Positions 53,502 to 62,314 are shown, counted from the stretch's first letter. The stretch: DNA of 64,000 nt from Atopobium sp. oral taxon 810 str. F0209 (GCF_000466405.1 NZ_KE952935.1:104051-168050); one strand, 5' to 3'. Made by a program: numbers and translations. Notes: generated by a model from the letters alone, not told the origin.

Positions 53502-54661
53502 TGGAAGATAGGATTGCGTACTTCGACAACGCAGCCACCACATTTCCCAAGCCTGATTGCGTGTATGACTATGCTGACGCCTTCTATCGGAGCAGCGGCG
53601 GCAACATTGGACGCGGCGGAAACGCTTTGGCCGCACGAGCGGGCGATGTTGCCAAACAGACCAAGGAAAATATTCGCCAGCTGTATAGCTGCGGGGCAAA
53701 AAAGGTTGTGTTCACTGCTTCTGCGACTGACGCGCTCAACCGGATTCTGTTCGGGCTTGAAATAAGCGCCAGCGACTCCATCTATGTTTCGCCTTTCGAG
53801 CACAACGCTGTCACACGCCCTGTGCATAATCTTGAGGTGGCACACGGCGTAACAGTCAACGTTCTCCCATTTGATGTCAAGTCCTGTCTGCCCGACATGT
53901 CGGCAATACAGGAAGCATTTGAACGTAAGGTTCCCAGGCTGCTCGTGCTCACACACGCAAGCAACGTCTGTGGCGCTGTGCTGCCTGTGATGGAGCTTTG
54001 TACTCTTGCTAAACGGTATGGTGCAACGACGGTGCTCGACATGAGTCAGACCGCGGGGCTTCTGCCTCTCGACCTTGGGAGCGACCTCTTTGACTACGCC
54101 GTTTTTGCTGGTCACAAGACACTCTATGCCCCATTCGGGATTGGAGGTTTCGTATGTCGGCGCGAGGCCAGGCTTGCTCCGGTTCTTTTCGGAGGGAACG
54201 GCATCAACTCCATCGAACAGGATATGCCTGATGACATTGTTCAGATGGTTGAAGTCGGCAGTCAGAACACCTATGCCATTGCGGGGCTCAAGGCGTCTAC
54301 AGACTGGCTCCTCAACGAAGGTATGGATGTAGTTAGAGCCCGCGAGGCTACGGCCAAAGACAGGCTACTCGCTTTGTTGAGAGAACGCGACTGTCTCACG
54401 GTTGTAGGTGACGGGATGGGGTGTGAACAAATCGGTGTCGTGTCTACGCTGTTCGATGGTTATACCCCCGATGAGATTGAGATGATCCTGGGAAAGTACG
54501 GCGTTGCCGTCCGCTCCGGCATCCAATGCGCTCCCTATGCACACAGATTTTTAGGAACGTTGCCGGGGGGCACTGTGCGCTTCAGCGTAAGTGCAATGAC
54601 CAGTGATCAGGATTTCAGGCAACTCGAAGCTGCTCTTGAAGCTATCTGTGATGAAGGCTAG
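53501..54661 (+). CDS. sspA: Cysteine desulfurase, SspA-like
   Basis: 386 aa, class V PLP enzyme (SufS/CsdB-like, type II). Motifs: YFDNAATTFPKP at the start, EHNAV, THASNVCGAV, LDMSQTAGL, PLP Lys205 in AGHKTLYAP, and catalytic Cys343 in GIQCAPYAH; the loop after it is short. It would supply persulfide sulfur for DNA phosphorothioation. Its position translationally coupled to the ATPase gene argues for a dedicated role rather than Fe-S cluster assembly. Confidence 0.88.
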   Translation: MEDRIAYFDNAATTFPKPDCVYDYADAFYRSSGGNIGRGGNALAARAGDVAKQTKENIRQLYSCGAKKVVFTASATDALNRILFGLEISASDSIYVSPFEHNAVTRPVHNLEVAHGVTVNVLPFDVKSCLPDMSAIQEAFERKVPRLLVLTHASNVCGAVLPVMELCTLAKRYGATTVLDMSQTAGLLPLDLGSDLFDYAVFAGHKTLYAPFGIGGFVCRREARLAPVLFGGNGINSIEQDMPDDIVQMVEVGSQNTYAIAGLKASTDWLLNEGMDVVRAREATAKDRLLALLRERDCLTVVGDGMGCEQIGVVSTLFDGYTPDEIEMILGKYGVAVRSGIQCAPYAHRFLGTLPGGTVRFSVSAMTSDQDFRQLEAALEAICDEG

Positions 54662-54675
54662 AAGATGGTGACGAT

Positions 54676-56907
54676 ATGAGCCTGAGAGATCTTGACATCA
54701 AATCTGAATATCGCACTAAGATGGGCGATATAGCCAAAGAATTCATCGTACCCGTACTTTCTGAGGCCATCAGCTACAAGCGTGCTGTAGGGTTCTTCTC
54801 GTCGAGCTCGCTTGCGGAGATGGCAAAGGGCATCGGACGTATCGCGCAGCGTGGTGGCACAATACAGCTCATCGCCTCTCCGAATCTCTCGGAGGAAGAC
54901 ACTGACGCCATACAGAGGGGCTACGAAAAACGCGAAGAAATACGGCGCAAGGTGGTAGAGGAACACCTTATTGGCGCTCTAGCCGATATTGACATAATGA
55001 GCATCGCTGACCAGAATCGACTCAACATGCTTGCCAACCTCATCGCATCTGGCCTTCTTGATATTAGGATTGCTTTTGCCGAAAGCAAGACTGGTTATGG
55101 TATTTACCACGAGAAGGTTGCCATCGTAACGGATGGTGCTGGTGACAAGATTGCCTTCTCAGGTTCGATGAACGAGTCGGCCACAGCGATGAAAGAGAAC
55201 TACGAGGCGGTCGACGTCTTTCGCTCGTGGGATGACCCTGAGCACAGAGTGCAAACCAAAGAAGGGGCCTTCGATGCCATCTGGGAAAACAGAGAACAGG
55301 GCGTTGTGTCGTACGATTTTCCCGAGGTGAAGGATGAGATCGTACGACGATACAAGACTAAGGCTCCGAACTACGACGACGACATGATCGACACTTCGAA
55401 TGAGTCTCCATCTTCCAAACCTGCAAAGAGTCAGTGGAATTATCCAGAGATACCCGACGCGTATACCCTGCGCGGTTATCAAGAAGAGGCAATCGCCGAA
55501 TGGGAAAGGCAGGGTTACCGTGGCATTTATGACATGGCGACGGGCACTGGTAAGACTGTGACGGCACTTGCTTCTGTCGAAAGATTGAGCAAGTGGCTCG
55601 GAAATCATCTTGCGGTGGTCATAGTTTGTTCTTACCAGCACCTTGTCGACCAGTGGGTTGAGGATATCGAGCTGTTTAACATCAAACCTATTATCGGCTA
55701 CAGCGCATCACCTCAGAAGGATTGGGAGAGTCGACTTGACCGAGCGATAAGGAATCAGAGATTCCACGTAAAAGGATCTGAGTTCTTCTGTTTCATCTGC
55801 ACTAACGGAACGTATGCCACTGAGCGCGTGCAGCATTATCTGGATAGAATAAGAGGGGCGAAACTATTAGTAATTGATGAGGCACACAATATGGGTGCGG
55901 AATACCTTCGATCTCTACTTCGAGAAGATTTTCAATACAGGCTAGGATTGTCAGCGACTATTGAAAGGCATAGTGATACAGAAGGTACTAAGGCAATCTT
56001 CTCGTATTTTGGCAACAGGTGTATTGAATACACACTTGAAGAAGCCATAAGGGGCAGAAATGATGAACCGCCATGTCTCACGCCGTATCATTACCATCCA
56101 ATAATCGTCTACCTAAATCCCGATGAGCTTGCTCAGTATAGTGCCTTTTCGGCGGAAATAGCCAAGGCTATGCGAAAAGGTAAGGATGGCAAACGCAGGC
56201 TTACTGAACAGGGGAAGATGTTAACCCTAAAGAGAGCGCGGTTAGTAGCCGCCGCTCGGCAAAAGCTCCCAGCTCTTAAGAAGGCAATCGAACCATACCG
56301 GCATGATGATTACATGCTTGTATATTGCGGTGCAACAAAAGTCGAGATAGATGCTGATGTCATTAGTGGCGTCGACGAGTACGAGTCAAGGCAGATTGAT
56401 GCCGTTACACATATCCTCGGTGACGAACTGGGGATGAAAGTGAGACAATTTACTTCACGTGAAAATAGCGCCGAAAGAGAAGAGATAAAGGAGATGTTCA
56501 GCAACGCTGACTTACAGGCTCTTATTGCTATTAAGTGTCTCGACGAGGGCGTGAATATTCCCATGATTAAAACGGCCTTTATTTTAGCAAGCACTACAAA
56601 TCCCAGAGAGTATGTTCAACGGCGTGGGCGTCTATTACGCAAAGACAAATCTGGAAGAAAGATGCGCGCCGAAATCTACGACTTTATAACCCTACCAAGA
56701 CCTACTGAGGAGGCCGCCGTCCTTCCAGATGAGGATACTAGGGGTGAAAAGAGGCTTGTCTACAACGAACTAATACGCGCGAAAGAGTTTGCCGAACTTG
56801 CTGAAAACCATGCAAGGATCGCTTGGAAGCTAGACGAAATCGAGGAGAGTTTCTTTGGTCTAACGGGGCTCGCTATGTATGAGAAAAACCTTGAGGAGGT
56901 CGAATAA
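54676..56907 (+). CDS. PLD-nuclease/superfamily 2 helicase fusion, candidate restriction component
   Basis: 743 aa. The N-terminal PLD-like domain (1 to about 200) contains a phospholipase-D/nuclease HxK motif (YHEKVAIVTDGAGDKIAFSG, then SMNES). The SF2 helicase part has LRGYQEEAIAEW (Q motif), Walker A MATGTGKT (about 286-293), DEAH in VIDEAHNMG, LGLSATIERH, and the C-terminal YVQRRGRLLRKD. Helicases of this design are associated with phosphorothioation loci as restriction factors. Which letter of an SspFGH-type module it equals cannot be settled here. From about nt 55,850 the codons become AT-richer. Only 14 nt separate it from sspA. Confidence 0.82.
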   Translation: MSLRDLDIKSEYRTKMGDIAKEFIVPVLSEAISYKRAVGFFSSSSLAEMAKGIGRIAQRGGTIQLIASPNLSEEDTDAIQRGYEKREEIRRKVVEEHLIGALADIDIMSIADQNRLNMLANLIASGLLDIRIAFAESKTGYGIYHEKVAIVTDGAGDKIAFSGSMNESATAMKENYEAVDVFRSWDDPEHRVQTKEGAFDAIWENREQGVVSYDFPEVKDEIVRRYKTKAPNYDDDMIDTSNESPSSKPAKSQWNYPEIPDAYTLRGYQEEAIAEWERQGYRGIYDMATGTGKTVTALASVERLSKWLGNHLAVVIVCSYQHLVDQWVEDIELFNIKPIIGYSASPQKDWESRLDRAIRNQRFHVKGSEFFCFICTNGTYATERVQHYLDRIRGAKLLVIDEAHNMGAEYLRSLLREDFQYRLGLSATIERHSDTEGTKAIFSYFGNRCIEYTLEEAIRGRNDEPPCLTPYHYHPIIVYLNPDELAQYSAFSAEIAKAMRKGKDGKRRLTEQGKMLTLKRARLVAAARQKLPALKKAIEPYRHDDYMLVYCGATKVEIDADVISGVDEYESRQIDAVTHILGDELGMKVRQFTSRENSAEREEIKEMFSNADLQALIAIKCLDEGVNIPMIKTAFILASTTNPREYVQRRGRLLRKDKSGRKMRAEIYDFITLPRPTEEAAVLPDEDTRGEKRLVYNELIRAKEFAELAENHARIAWKLDEIEESFFGLTGLAMYEKNLEEVE

Positions 56908-56909
56908 GC

Positions 56910-57086
56910 ATGGTTAACCTTGCCGACTTGGAAATACCTGAGGGTGTTGACGCGGCCAAAGCGCAACGCCTTATTCAGTGGATCGTAAAGCTTGAGGCCG
57001 AAAACGAGAAAACACATAAGCTAAACGACAGCGAGATGATTCACAAAATAATGACTCGGATTCAGGGAGAAGCTAAATGTATATAA
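56910..57086 (+). CDS. 58-aa small protein of DNA-modification loci
   Basis: ATG 56910 has GAGGAGGT nine nt upstream. The product starts MVNLADLEIPEGVDAAKAQR, continues LIQWIVKLEAENEKTHKLND, and is an acidic, probably helical protein. The 3' end overlaps the next gene by 10 nt. Its pattern (two helices with IQWIVKLE and N-terminal PEGVD) resembles the small proteins that sit between the helicase and the DndD-like gene in phosphorothioation loci. Role unknown; an adaptor or inhibitor for the SMC ATPase is possible. Confidence 0.75.
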   Translation: MVNLADLEIPEGVDAAKAQRLIQWIVKLEAENEKTHKLNDSEMIHKIMTRIQGEAKCI

Positions 57087-59074
57087 GATCGATAACGGTT
57101 GAAGATTTTCTCCCATTTCAGGGCAGGCAGCGCGTTGATTTTTCTACTGATCCAGATCATAACGTTACTCTCATTATGGGTGACAATGGATCAGGCAAAA
57201 CCTCACTCGCTCAGGCATTCGAGTGGTGCCTTTACGGTCGAGCACCAAAAGACTCGGTCCAAGTTATCAACGCCTATGTACGGGATCGAATCCGCCCTGG
57301 AGCATATCACTACGTGATGGTCGAGATTGAACTCATCAAGGATAGCATAGGGTATACGGTTACGCGTAAGCAAAAGTACAGCAGAAGCGCCAATGGCAGG
57401 ACCGTAAAGGGCGAGCAGCAAGAGTTTGGAATCTTTTATAAAGAAGCGGGACAAACCAGGCAGGCTCCGCAAAATGAACTTCGTTCAACAATCAATCGGC
57501 TGTTGGCCGACGAGTTGTCACACTACTTCTTCTTTGATGGTGAGCATGTTAAAAACATGCGAGCGGAAATCGAGCATGGTAAGAGTAGCGATTTTGCTGA
57601 AGCGGTTAAAACCATATTGGGCTTGCGCCCTATAGCTTCAGCTATTGAGCATCTACGAGCACCAGGTAACCGCATCAGCGTCGAGCGTCGCTTCAGAAAC
57701 CAGCTTGACTTGTCGGGAAATAGAGAGCTTGAGGCGAAACGATCGAAAATCAAGCTTAACGAGAGTAAGATAGCCCGACTTGGAAGTGAAATCGAAGATG
57801 CTGAACTCGATGTACAAACCGCCAGGGAATCTGTCGCTAGGTGGAATGATTTACTGCTAGAGAATGAGGAAAGTGAAAAGGCAGCGCGTGCCGTACAGAC
57901 GGCGGAACATGATGTCAAACGTGCACACGCAGTCTTGGCAACGAAGCTCGAGACCTTGTTCGAAGTGTTCAGGAGAGGGCAATACCGTTTCTTTACCACT
58001 CGTCTCATTCATGACGCGAGGGCCGAGCTTAAAGATGCTGATAAGCTCAGCAAAGGCGTGCCAAGTGTGAATGACAAAACAATAAAATTCTTGCTTGAAA
58101 GGCACGAGTGTATCTGCGGTACGCGTTTTGAGGATGGCGATACCATCGCTCAGCATCTTTATGAGCTGTTGTCATATGTGCCCCCGAAAGACCTTGGTAC
58201 TTATATTGCAGAATTCGATAAGGAGTGTCGTACACGTTCTGAGGGGCAATTCGACCTCCATGATGACATAGTACGGGCATATAACGAGTATGCCGAGGCA
58301 GAGAACGCGGTTATAGCAGCAGATCGAGAGCTTTCAACAGCACGTGCTCACCTCGACAGTATTAATCACGTCGATGTTGGCGTACTCAGGGCAAATTTGA
58401 AGCGCGCACAGCAAGATGTAAAACGATACGAAGATAAGATCGCTGTTGCAAGGCGTGATATCACGCGAGCAAGGTCTGAGAACAAGCAGCTGGAAAGCGA
58501 AATTGAAAAGGCATCATTCCAGGATGAGAAGAACAAACTCGTTCAGCAATGCCTCGCTTACGTGGAGTACATCTACAATTATCTCGACGGCTACTATAGC
58601 ATCCACGAGGCAGAAACTCGCGAAGAGCTAGGTTGCACTGTAAACAAGTTCTTTACTGCGATGTATGACGGAGAGCTTCATATTGAGCTTGACGAGAACT
58701 ACGGCGTAACGGTTGTAGTTGACGACATCAATACATCCGAAGAGACCTGGAAGACATCCTCTGGTCAAACGCTAGCTATCATCCTTGCCTTCATTCTTGG
58801 CATTCTTGATATTGCAAAAGGAAACATACGCAGTGGTGAAGAGCTTCTGCAAGGAGACACGTATCCTCTCGTTATGGATGCGCCTCTTTCTGATTTCGAC
58901 AAGACCAGAATCGGTACGATCTGCAAATTACTCCCGGATGTTGCTGAGCAAGTCATCATTGTGATCAAGGATACCGACGGTGACCTGGCGGAACAGCACA
59001 TGGCGAGCAGGATTGGCTCCCGTTATACCATCATAAAAAATAGGGACTACGACTCTCGCATCAAGAAGGATTAG
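57077..59074 (+). CDS. DndD-like SMC/RecF-type ATPase
   Basis: 665 aa. The N-terminal ATPase half has Walker A MGDNGSGKTSLAQ (about 34-46). The segment YFFFDGEHVKNM (about 153-164) is typical of DndD proteins. Long coiled-coil stretches (about 215-300 and 400-480) flank a central CICG motif, possibly a zinc-hook-like turn with one CxC set. The C-terminal half has the signature TSSGQTLAIILAFI, Walker B YPLVMDAPLSDFD and a D-loop-like end. Such ATPases act in DNA modification or restriction complexes. It overlaps the small gene by 10 nt and is followed after 4 nt by the last gene. Confidence 0.85.
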   Translation: MYIRSITVEDFLPFQGRQRVDFSTDPDHNVTLIMGDNGSGKTSLAQAFEWCLYGRAPKDSVQVINAYVRDRIRPGAYHYVMVEIELIKDSIGYTVTRKQKYSRSANGRTVKGEQQEFGIFYKEAGQTRQAPQNELRSTINRLLADELSHYFFFDGEHVKNMRAEIEHGKSSDFAEAVKTILGLRPIASAIEHLRAPGNRISVERRFRNQLDLSGNRELEAKRSKIKLNESKIARLGSEIEDAELDVQTARESVARWNDLLLENEESEKAARAVQTAEHDVKRAHAVLATKLETLFEVFRRGQYRFFTTRLIHDARAELKDADKLSKGVPSVNDKTIKFLLERHECICGTRFEDGDTIAQHLYELLSYVPPKDLGTYIAEFDKECRTRSEGQFDLHDDIVRAYNEYAEAENAVIAADRELSTARAHLDSINHVDVGVLRANLKRAQQDVKRYEDKIAVARRDITRARSENKQLESEIEKASFQDEKNKLVQQCLAYVEYIYNYLDGYYSIHEAETREELGCTVNKFFTAMYDGELHIELDENYGVTVVVDDINTSEETWKTSSGQTLAIILAFILGILDIAKGNIRSGEELLQGDTYPLVMDAPLSDFDKTRIGTICKLLPDVAEQVIIVIKDTDGDLAEQHMASRIGSRYTIIKNRDYDSRIKKD

Positions 59075-59078
59075 GACA

Positions 59079-59627
59079 ATGGCTGAACTCTTTCGATCAC
59101 AAGTCAGATTCTATGGAAAGCATGGGCTTTACCTCGAGGCATTGACTCCTGACGCCCAAGATGCAAAAGATGAGAGCCTCTCAGAAATCGCCCGCAAGAA
59201 GTATCTCTTCAAGGCTGTTGTTGATATCTATTCAATCGCGCCACTCGTCGGATATCTATACCAGCGTAAAGCGCCAAGAGACGGCAGTGAACAGACGAAG
59301 AACATTTTCGAAGGCGCGCTTTCAAATCACTATGACCGTCTCTTGTTCTCTTATCAACTCTTGATGATATTGGACAAAGCAAGCGAGCCTGACCTAAATG
59401 AGCGTTTAAGAAGAGCATTCCAAGCCGATGATGATGTAGCTAAGATCGGGTCTGACCTATTCAATGATTATGCTCGTGGCGGTATTGAAGTGCTGTACGA
59501 AAACCTTATTGAAGGCGTTGACTCACCAGAAACCATGCTCATGAAGCTGGTTGACTTCGTCGATGATTTTGACTCGCACTTCATAAAAGGGGTCGAGGTT
59601 GTCGACTTATCCTCACTTTTGTTCTAG
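59079..59627 (+). CDS. Unrecognised 182-aa protein, last gene of the Ssp operon
   Basis: 182 aa, ATG with AAGGA eight nt upstream, 4 nt after the SMC ATPase stop. It appears all-helical and soluble. Segments: VRFYGKHGLYLEALTPD, YSIAPLVGYLYQRKAP, FEGALSNHYDRLLFSYQLLM and ELVDFVDDFDS-like acidic ends. No motif known to me. Tight coupling and a downstream terminator make it part of the defence operon. It might be a partner of the SMC ATPase, comparable to small DndE or accessory proteins, but that is a guess. Confidence 0.78.
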   Translation: MAELFRSQVRFYGKHGLYLEALTPDAQDAKDESLSEIARKKYLFKAVVDIYSIAPLVGYLYQRKAPRDGSEQTKNIFEGALSNHYDRLLFSYQLLMILDKASEPDLNERLRRAFQADDDVAKIGSDLFNDYARGGIEVLYENLIEGVDSPETMLMKLVDFVDDFDSHFIKGVEVVDLSSLLF

Positions 59628-59660
59628 CTATCAAATACATAACCGAGCCATTTTGTGATG

Positions 59661-59705
59661 CCCGCCTAATCTGCTCCCGTACGAGTAATCGAGGCGGGTG
59701 TTTTG
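59661..59705 (+). terminator. Terminator of the Ssp operon
   Basis: CCCGCCT (59661-59667) pairs with AGGCGGG (59692-59698), 24-nt loop, then TGTTTTG. It lies 34 bp past the last stop codon. Confidence 0.6.
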
Positions 59706-59740
59706 TGTCTCCGCCTCCCGAGCGGAAAGGCGGTTCTCTC

Positions 59741-59983
59741 ATGAAAAGGGACGCCGACGACGGGCAGGCAGTAGAGACACAGCAGCACATGCAAGGGCAC
59801 GCGGACCAAGAAGCGCAGCACTAGGCGGAAGAAGTGGCCGCTAGCGCCGAAGACGTTGCTAACGAGTTCAAGGCGCTCCTCGCCAAGCAGGAAACCCACA
59901 TCAAGAAGTTGGGAGTGGAGAGTTTTTTCGTCACATTGCGTCACGTTTGCTGGCACACACGGGGCTGCTGTCCCCGAAAATGA
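59741..59983 (+). pseudogene. Small gene broken by an internal stop
   Basis: ATG 59741 reads MKRDADDGQAVETQQHMQGH and hits TAG after 27 codons, then continues in frame as AEEVAASAEDVANEFKALLA with a Lys-rich helix to TGA at 59981. The protein-like composition across the stop suggests a recently inactivated gene. No family recognised. Confidence 0.4.
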
Positions 59984-60354
59984 TGAAGACGCGCCTATAT
60001 GGCCTATCATAAGATCGCCTGCGGCGCAGGCGAGGTGTTTGTCGAGCATGAGTGAGGCAATGTGGGTAGCTACCATTGGCGGCTCCAGGATGGTTAACTA
60101 TCAGCACGAGAGCGCGAGCGGCACCATGCAGGCCACCGCTGCGCACTCTCATGGACCCTTCTCGACCTAAATCTCGCGTTGCCCGCCACGGTGAACATGA
60201 ACTACTGGTTCTACAGCTGCACTCACATTCACGTTCATTCATGAACTCAGGAGCCTGCCGAACATATCGGAGACGAGCTACACATACATAATTATCGACA
60301 CAGCGAACGAGCTGGGGTATCTGATGAGATAATAGGACATCTAATGGACGATGA
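59984..60354 (+). other. Remnants between the defence operon and the AlbA_2 regulator
   Basis: About 370 bp with no intact gene. Its end reads as a coding tail on the plus strand (LRSLPNISETSYTYIIIDT, then ANELGYLMR-stop at 60330) with no start, so a C-terminal remnant is likely. A half palindrome (GGACAT) occurs at 60334, before the operator pair. Confidence 0.4.
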
Positions 60355-60389
60355 TGGGACATGTCCCAATGATATTGAGTCATGTCCCA
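60355..60389. promoter_or_regulatory. Operator pair downstream of the AlbA_2 regulator
   Basis: Perfect palindrome TGGGACATGTCCCA (60355-60368) and a second copy with two mismatches (60376-60389), centres 21 bp apart. They match the pair upstream of the same gene. No clear promoter belongs to this copy. Confidence 0.7.
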
Positions 60390-60407
60390 TCATGGCGTTC
60401 AATATCA

Positions 60408-62096
60408 TCAATGCTTGGAAGAAGTCATGACATAGTGCGCCATACCGCCTTCTCCGACGAGTTCTAGATCTCCGCTCTTCACGAGTTTCTGAATCTGTCG
60501 GTATGCCTGCTTCCTGCTCAGGTGTAACAGCTCCATGACGTCCCTGTTGGCTATGCTGCCGCCTTTCTGTCTGGCGAGCTTCATTATCAATTCAGGATAT
60601 CTGACCTTGTCGATGTCAGATTGGCGGACGAAGTCAGTCTCCTTACCTGCTGCGCTGTAGACCTTGCCGCTGAGGATGTACGAGCGCGCCGTTGACGAGC
60701 CGTGAGCCTCGACAAGACCTGCCTCAACGAGCGTCTCGACCGTCGACCTCGTGACGGCATCAGTGAGATGGAGCTGCTCGGCGAGCTCGGATACTTTGAG
60801 ACGGCGCTGGCGCTTGAGCGTGTCAAGGACGAGTAGGGCTCGCAACGACAACGGCTTACCCATCCGCTCCGCTTCCTCGTTGAGCATCTTCATGAACAGC
60901 TTGTCAGGGGCACTGCGGGCGATGTAAACGCTGACGTTCGTTGAGGTTGTCCCCGAGTAGTCGGGGGCTGGTCGCCCATAGCGCAATGACCCTTCGAAGA
61001 TACGGTCTACGCCGCGTCCCGTTTTCTCGGCAAGTCCGACCCTCTTCAGCGCGTTCATGAGACACTGGTTGCGCCCGCGCGGCTCGACGTCGAGCAGGTT
61101 GTCTATCGTGACGCCTTCAATGAACCCGCCTGGATTCGATATGGTGAGCCCCTCGTCGTTCACGAGGACTCTGACCGCACCGAGCGCGGCGTAGTCCCGG
61201 TGTCCAAATGCATTGACGAGTGCCTCGCGAAACGCTCTTCCGTCGAACTCCGGCACCGATATCCTGAAGAGGCCATCCTCGACTTCGCGTTCCGGGTTCC
61301 AGGGTTCGAGCATTTCGCGCATCTTCTCAATGGTGTAGAGGAGCGGTTGGTCGAAGTCCTGGTTGACCCTTACCTCCGTACCCTCAAGCACCTGGAATGC
61401 GGCGGAGGAGGCGGGTACCGTCCTCTTGATAACGTCGCGTTTGCCCGCGAGTAGCACGCCAGTCACCGTCGGAACCTGTTTGCCGTCAACGTTCGTGGTC
61501 ATCTGGAGAGCCGAGAGCAGCTCGTTATCAGAGAGCTCGAGGAGGGTCTGGTCGGCGTTGGAGCTTCGCTTGAGTATGTCCCTAAGACGTCTCAGTTCCT
61601 CTGGGCTGAAGTCACCCACGCTTGTGTTGGGTACAGGGAAGGCGGAGTAGTCGAGCTTTCCCAGGGTTGAAAGTCTCGTGATGATTTCGTACGGGTAGAG
61701 AGGGACACACTCCGGTGTCCCATCTTCCTTGATACGCCGGCGCATGATCTTGCCGCTCTTCGTGGCGATGATGGCCCGGGATTTGGGTATCTCGACCATG
61801 GTCACCTGTATGCCGCTCTCGGCGTAGGTTCCATCTTCGCTCAGGTACAGCGTCGTGACGCGTGCGGATACAGGTGGCATGGTCTTATTGGCGATCAGAG
61901 CTGCGAGCTGCGTCACGTCCCTGTGTTCCTTGTGTACACCTGTGGGCGTACCATCATCCTCGACGCCGAGATAGATGTGCCCCCCGTCAGTGTTGCTCAG
62001 GGCGACAACGGCATCCATGAGCTCATTGTCCGGAAGCTTCTTGAGATCGCTCTTAAACTCAACTGTTAGCGTTTCTTTTTCTGGGATCCTGTTCAT
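60408..62096 (-). CDS. AlbA_2 (Schlafen-like) and GHKL-domain transcriptional regulator
   Basis: 562 aa from ATG 62096 (frame open to 62174, across the promoter). The AlbA_2 domain (about 8-125) has TVEFKSDLKKLPDNELMDAV and NTDGGHIYLGVEDDG. A GHKL-ATPase-like domain follows (about 310-420: EALVNAFGHRDYAALGAV, ISNPGGF, GRGVDRI). Two winged-helix segments come at the C-terminus (about 435-485 LKVSELAEQLHLTDAVT; 515-560 NRDVMELLHLSRKQAYRQ). Often annotated as a RecG-like helicase by similarity, but it has no helicase motifs. Palindromic operators in its own promoter point to autoregulation. Confidence 0.85.
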   Translation of the reverse strand: MNRIPEKETLTVEFKSDLKKLPDNELMDAVVALSNTDGGHIYLGVEDDGTPTGVHKEHRDVTQLAALIANKTMPPVSARVTTLYLSEDGTYAESGIQVTMVEIPKSRAIIATKSGKIMRRRIKEDGTPECVPLYPYEIITRLSTLGKLDYSAFPVPNTSVGDFSPEELRRLRDILKRSSNADQTLLELSDNELLSALQMTTNVDGKQVPTVTGVLLAGKRDVIKRTVPASSAAFQVLEGTEVRVNQDFDQPLLYTIEKMREMLEPWNPEREVEDGLFRISVPEFDGRAFREALVNAFGHRDYAALGAVRVLVNDEGLTISNPGGFIEGVTIDNLLDVEPRGRNQCLMNALKRVGLAEKTGRGVDRIFEGSLRYGRPAPDYSGTTSTNVSVYIARSAPDKLFMKMLNEEAERMGKPLSLRALLVLDTLKRQRRLKVSELAEQLHLTDAVTRSTVETLVEAGLVEAHGSSTARSYILSGKVYSAAGKETDFVRQSDIDKVRYPELIMKLARQKGGSIANRDVMELLHLSRKQAYRQIQKLVKSGDLELVGEGGMAHYVMTSSKH

Positions 62097-62130
62097 GCCA
62101 TCTCGTTTCACTCCGAATGTCGTTAGACAC

Positions 62131-62159
62131 ATTATAGAGTAAGGATGGGACATGTCCCA
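62131..62159 (-). promoter_or_regulatory. Promoter of the AlbA_2 regulator, overlapped by an operator
   Basis: Minus strand TATAAT (plus 62131-62136). TTGGGA about 18 bp upstream serves as -35 and is itself part of the proximal palindrome (62146-62159). Binding there should block RNA polymerase. Confidence 0.6.
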
Positions 62160-62180
62160 ACGTTGATGGGACATGTCCCA
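62146..62180. promoter_or_regulatory. Operator pair upstream of the AlbA_2 regulator
   Basis: Two perfect TGGGACATGTCCCA palindromes (62146-62159 and 62167-62180) with centres 21 bp apart, i.e. two helical turns on the same DNA face. Confidence 0.75.
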
Positions 62181-62314
62181 ACATGGCCCAATGAACGACC
62201 CATCAAAGAAGGCTCCATGATGTACAGGCGTTATTTCTGCTCTTAGGAAGCCAATCAGCCTTATTCGGTGTATCTTTATTTTGTCGCTGTAAGCACCAAA
62301 ACTGGGGAGGGTCT

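Noticed and set aside
53294..54115. 273-codon minus-strand frame
   Set aside because: Overlaps the ends of the ATPase and cysteine desulfurase genes, both certain; no motifs.
60408..62096. RecG-like helicase annotation
   Set aside because: No Walker A/B or SF2 motifs; domain order is AlbA_2, GHKL-like, winged helices.
45721..62314. Integrase-driven genomic island with att sites
   Set aside because: No integrase, transposase or tRNA-end duplication is visible at either edge; the mode of acquisition stays open.
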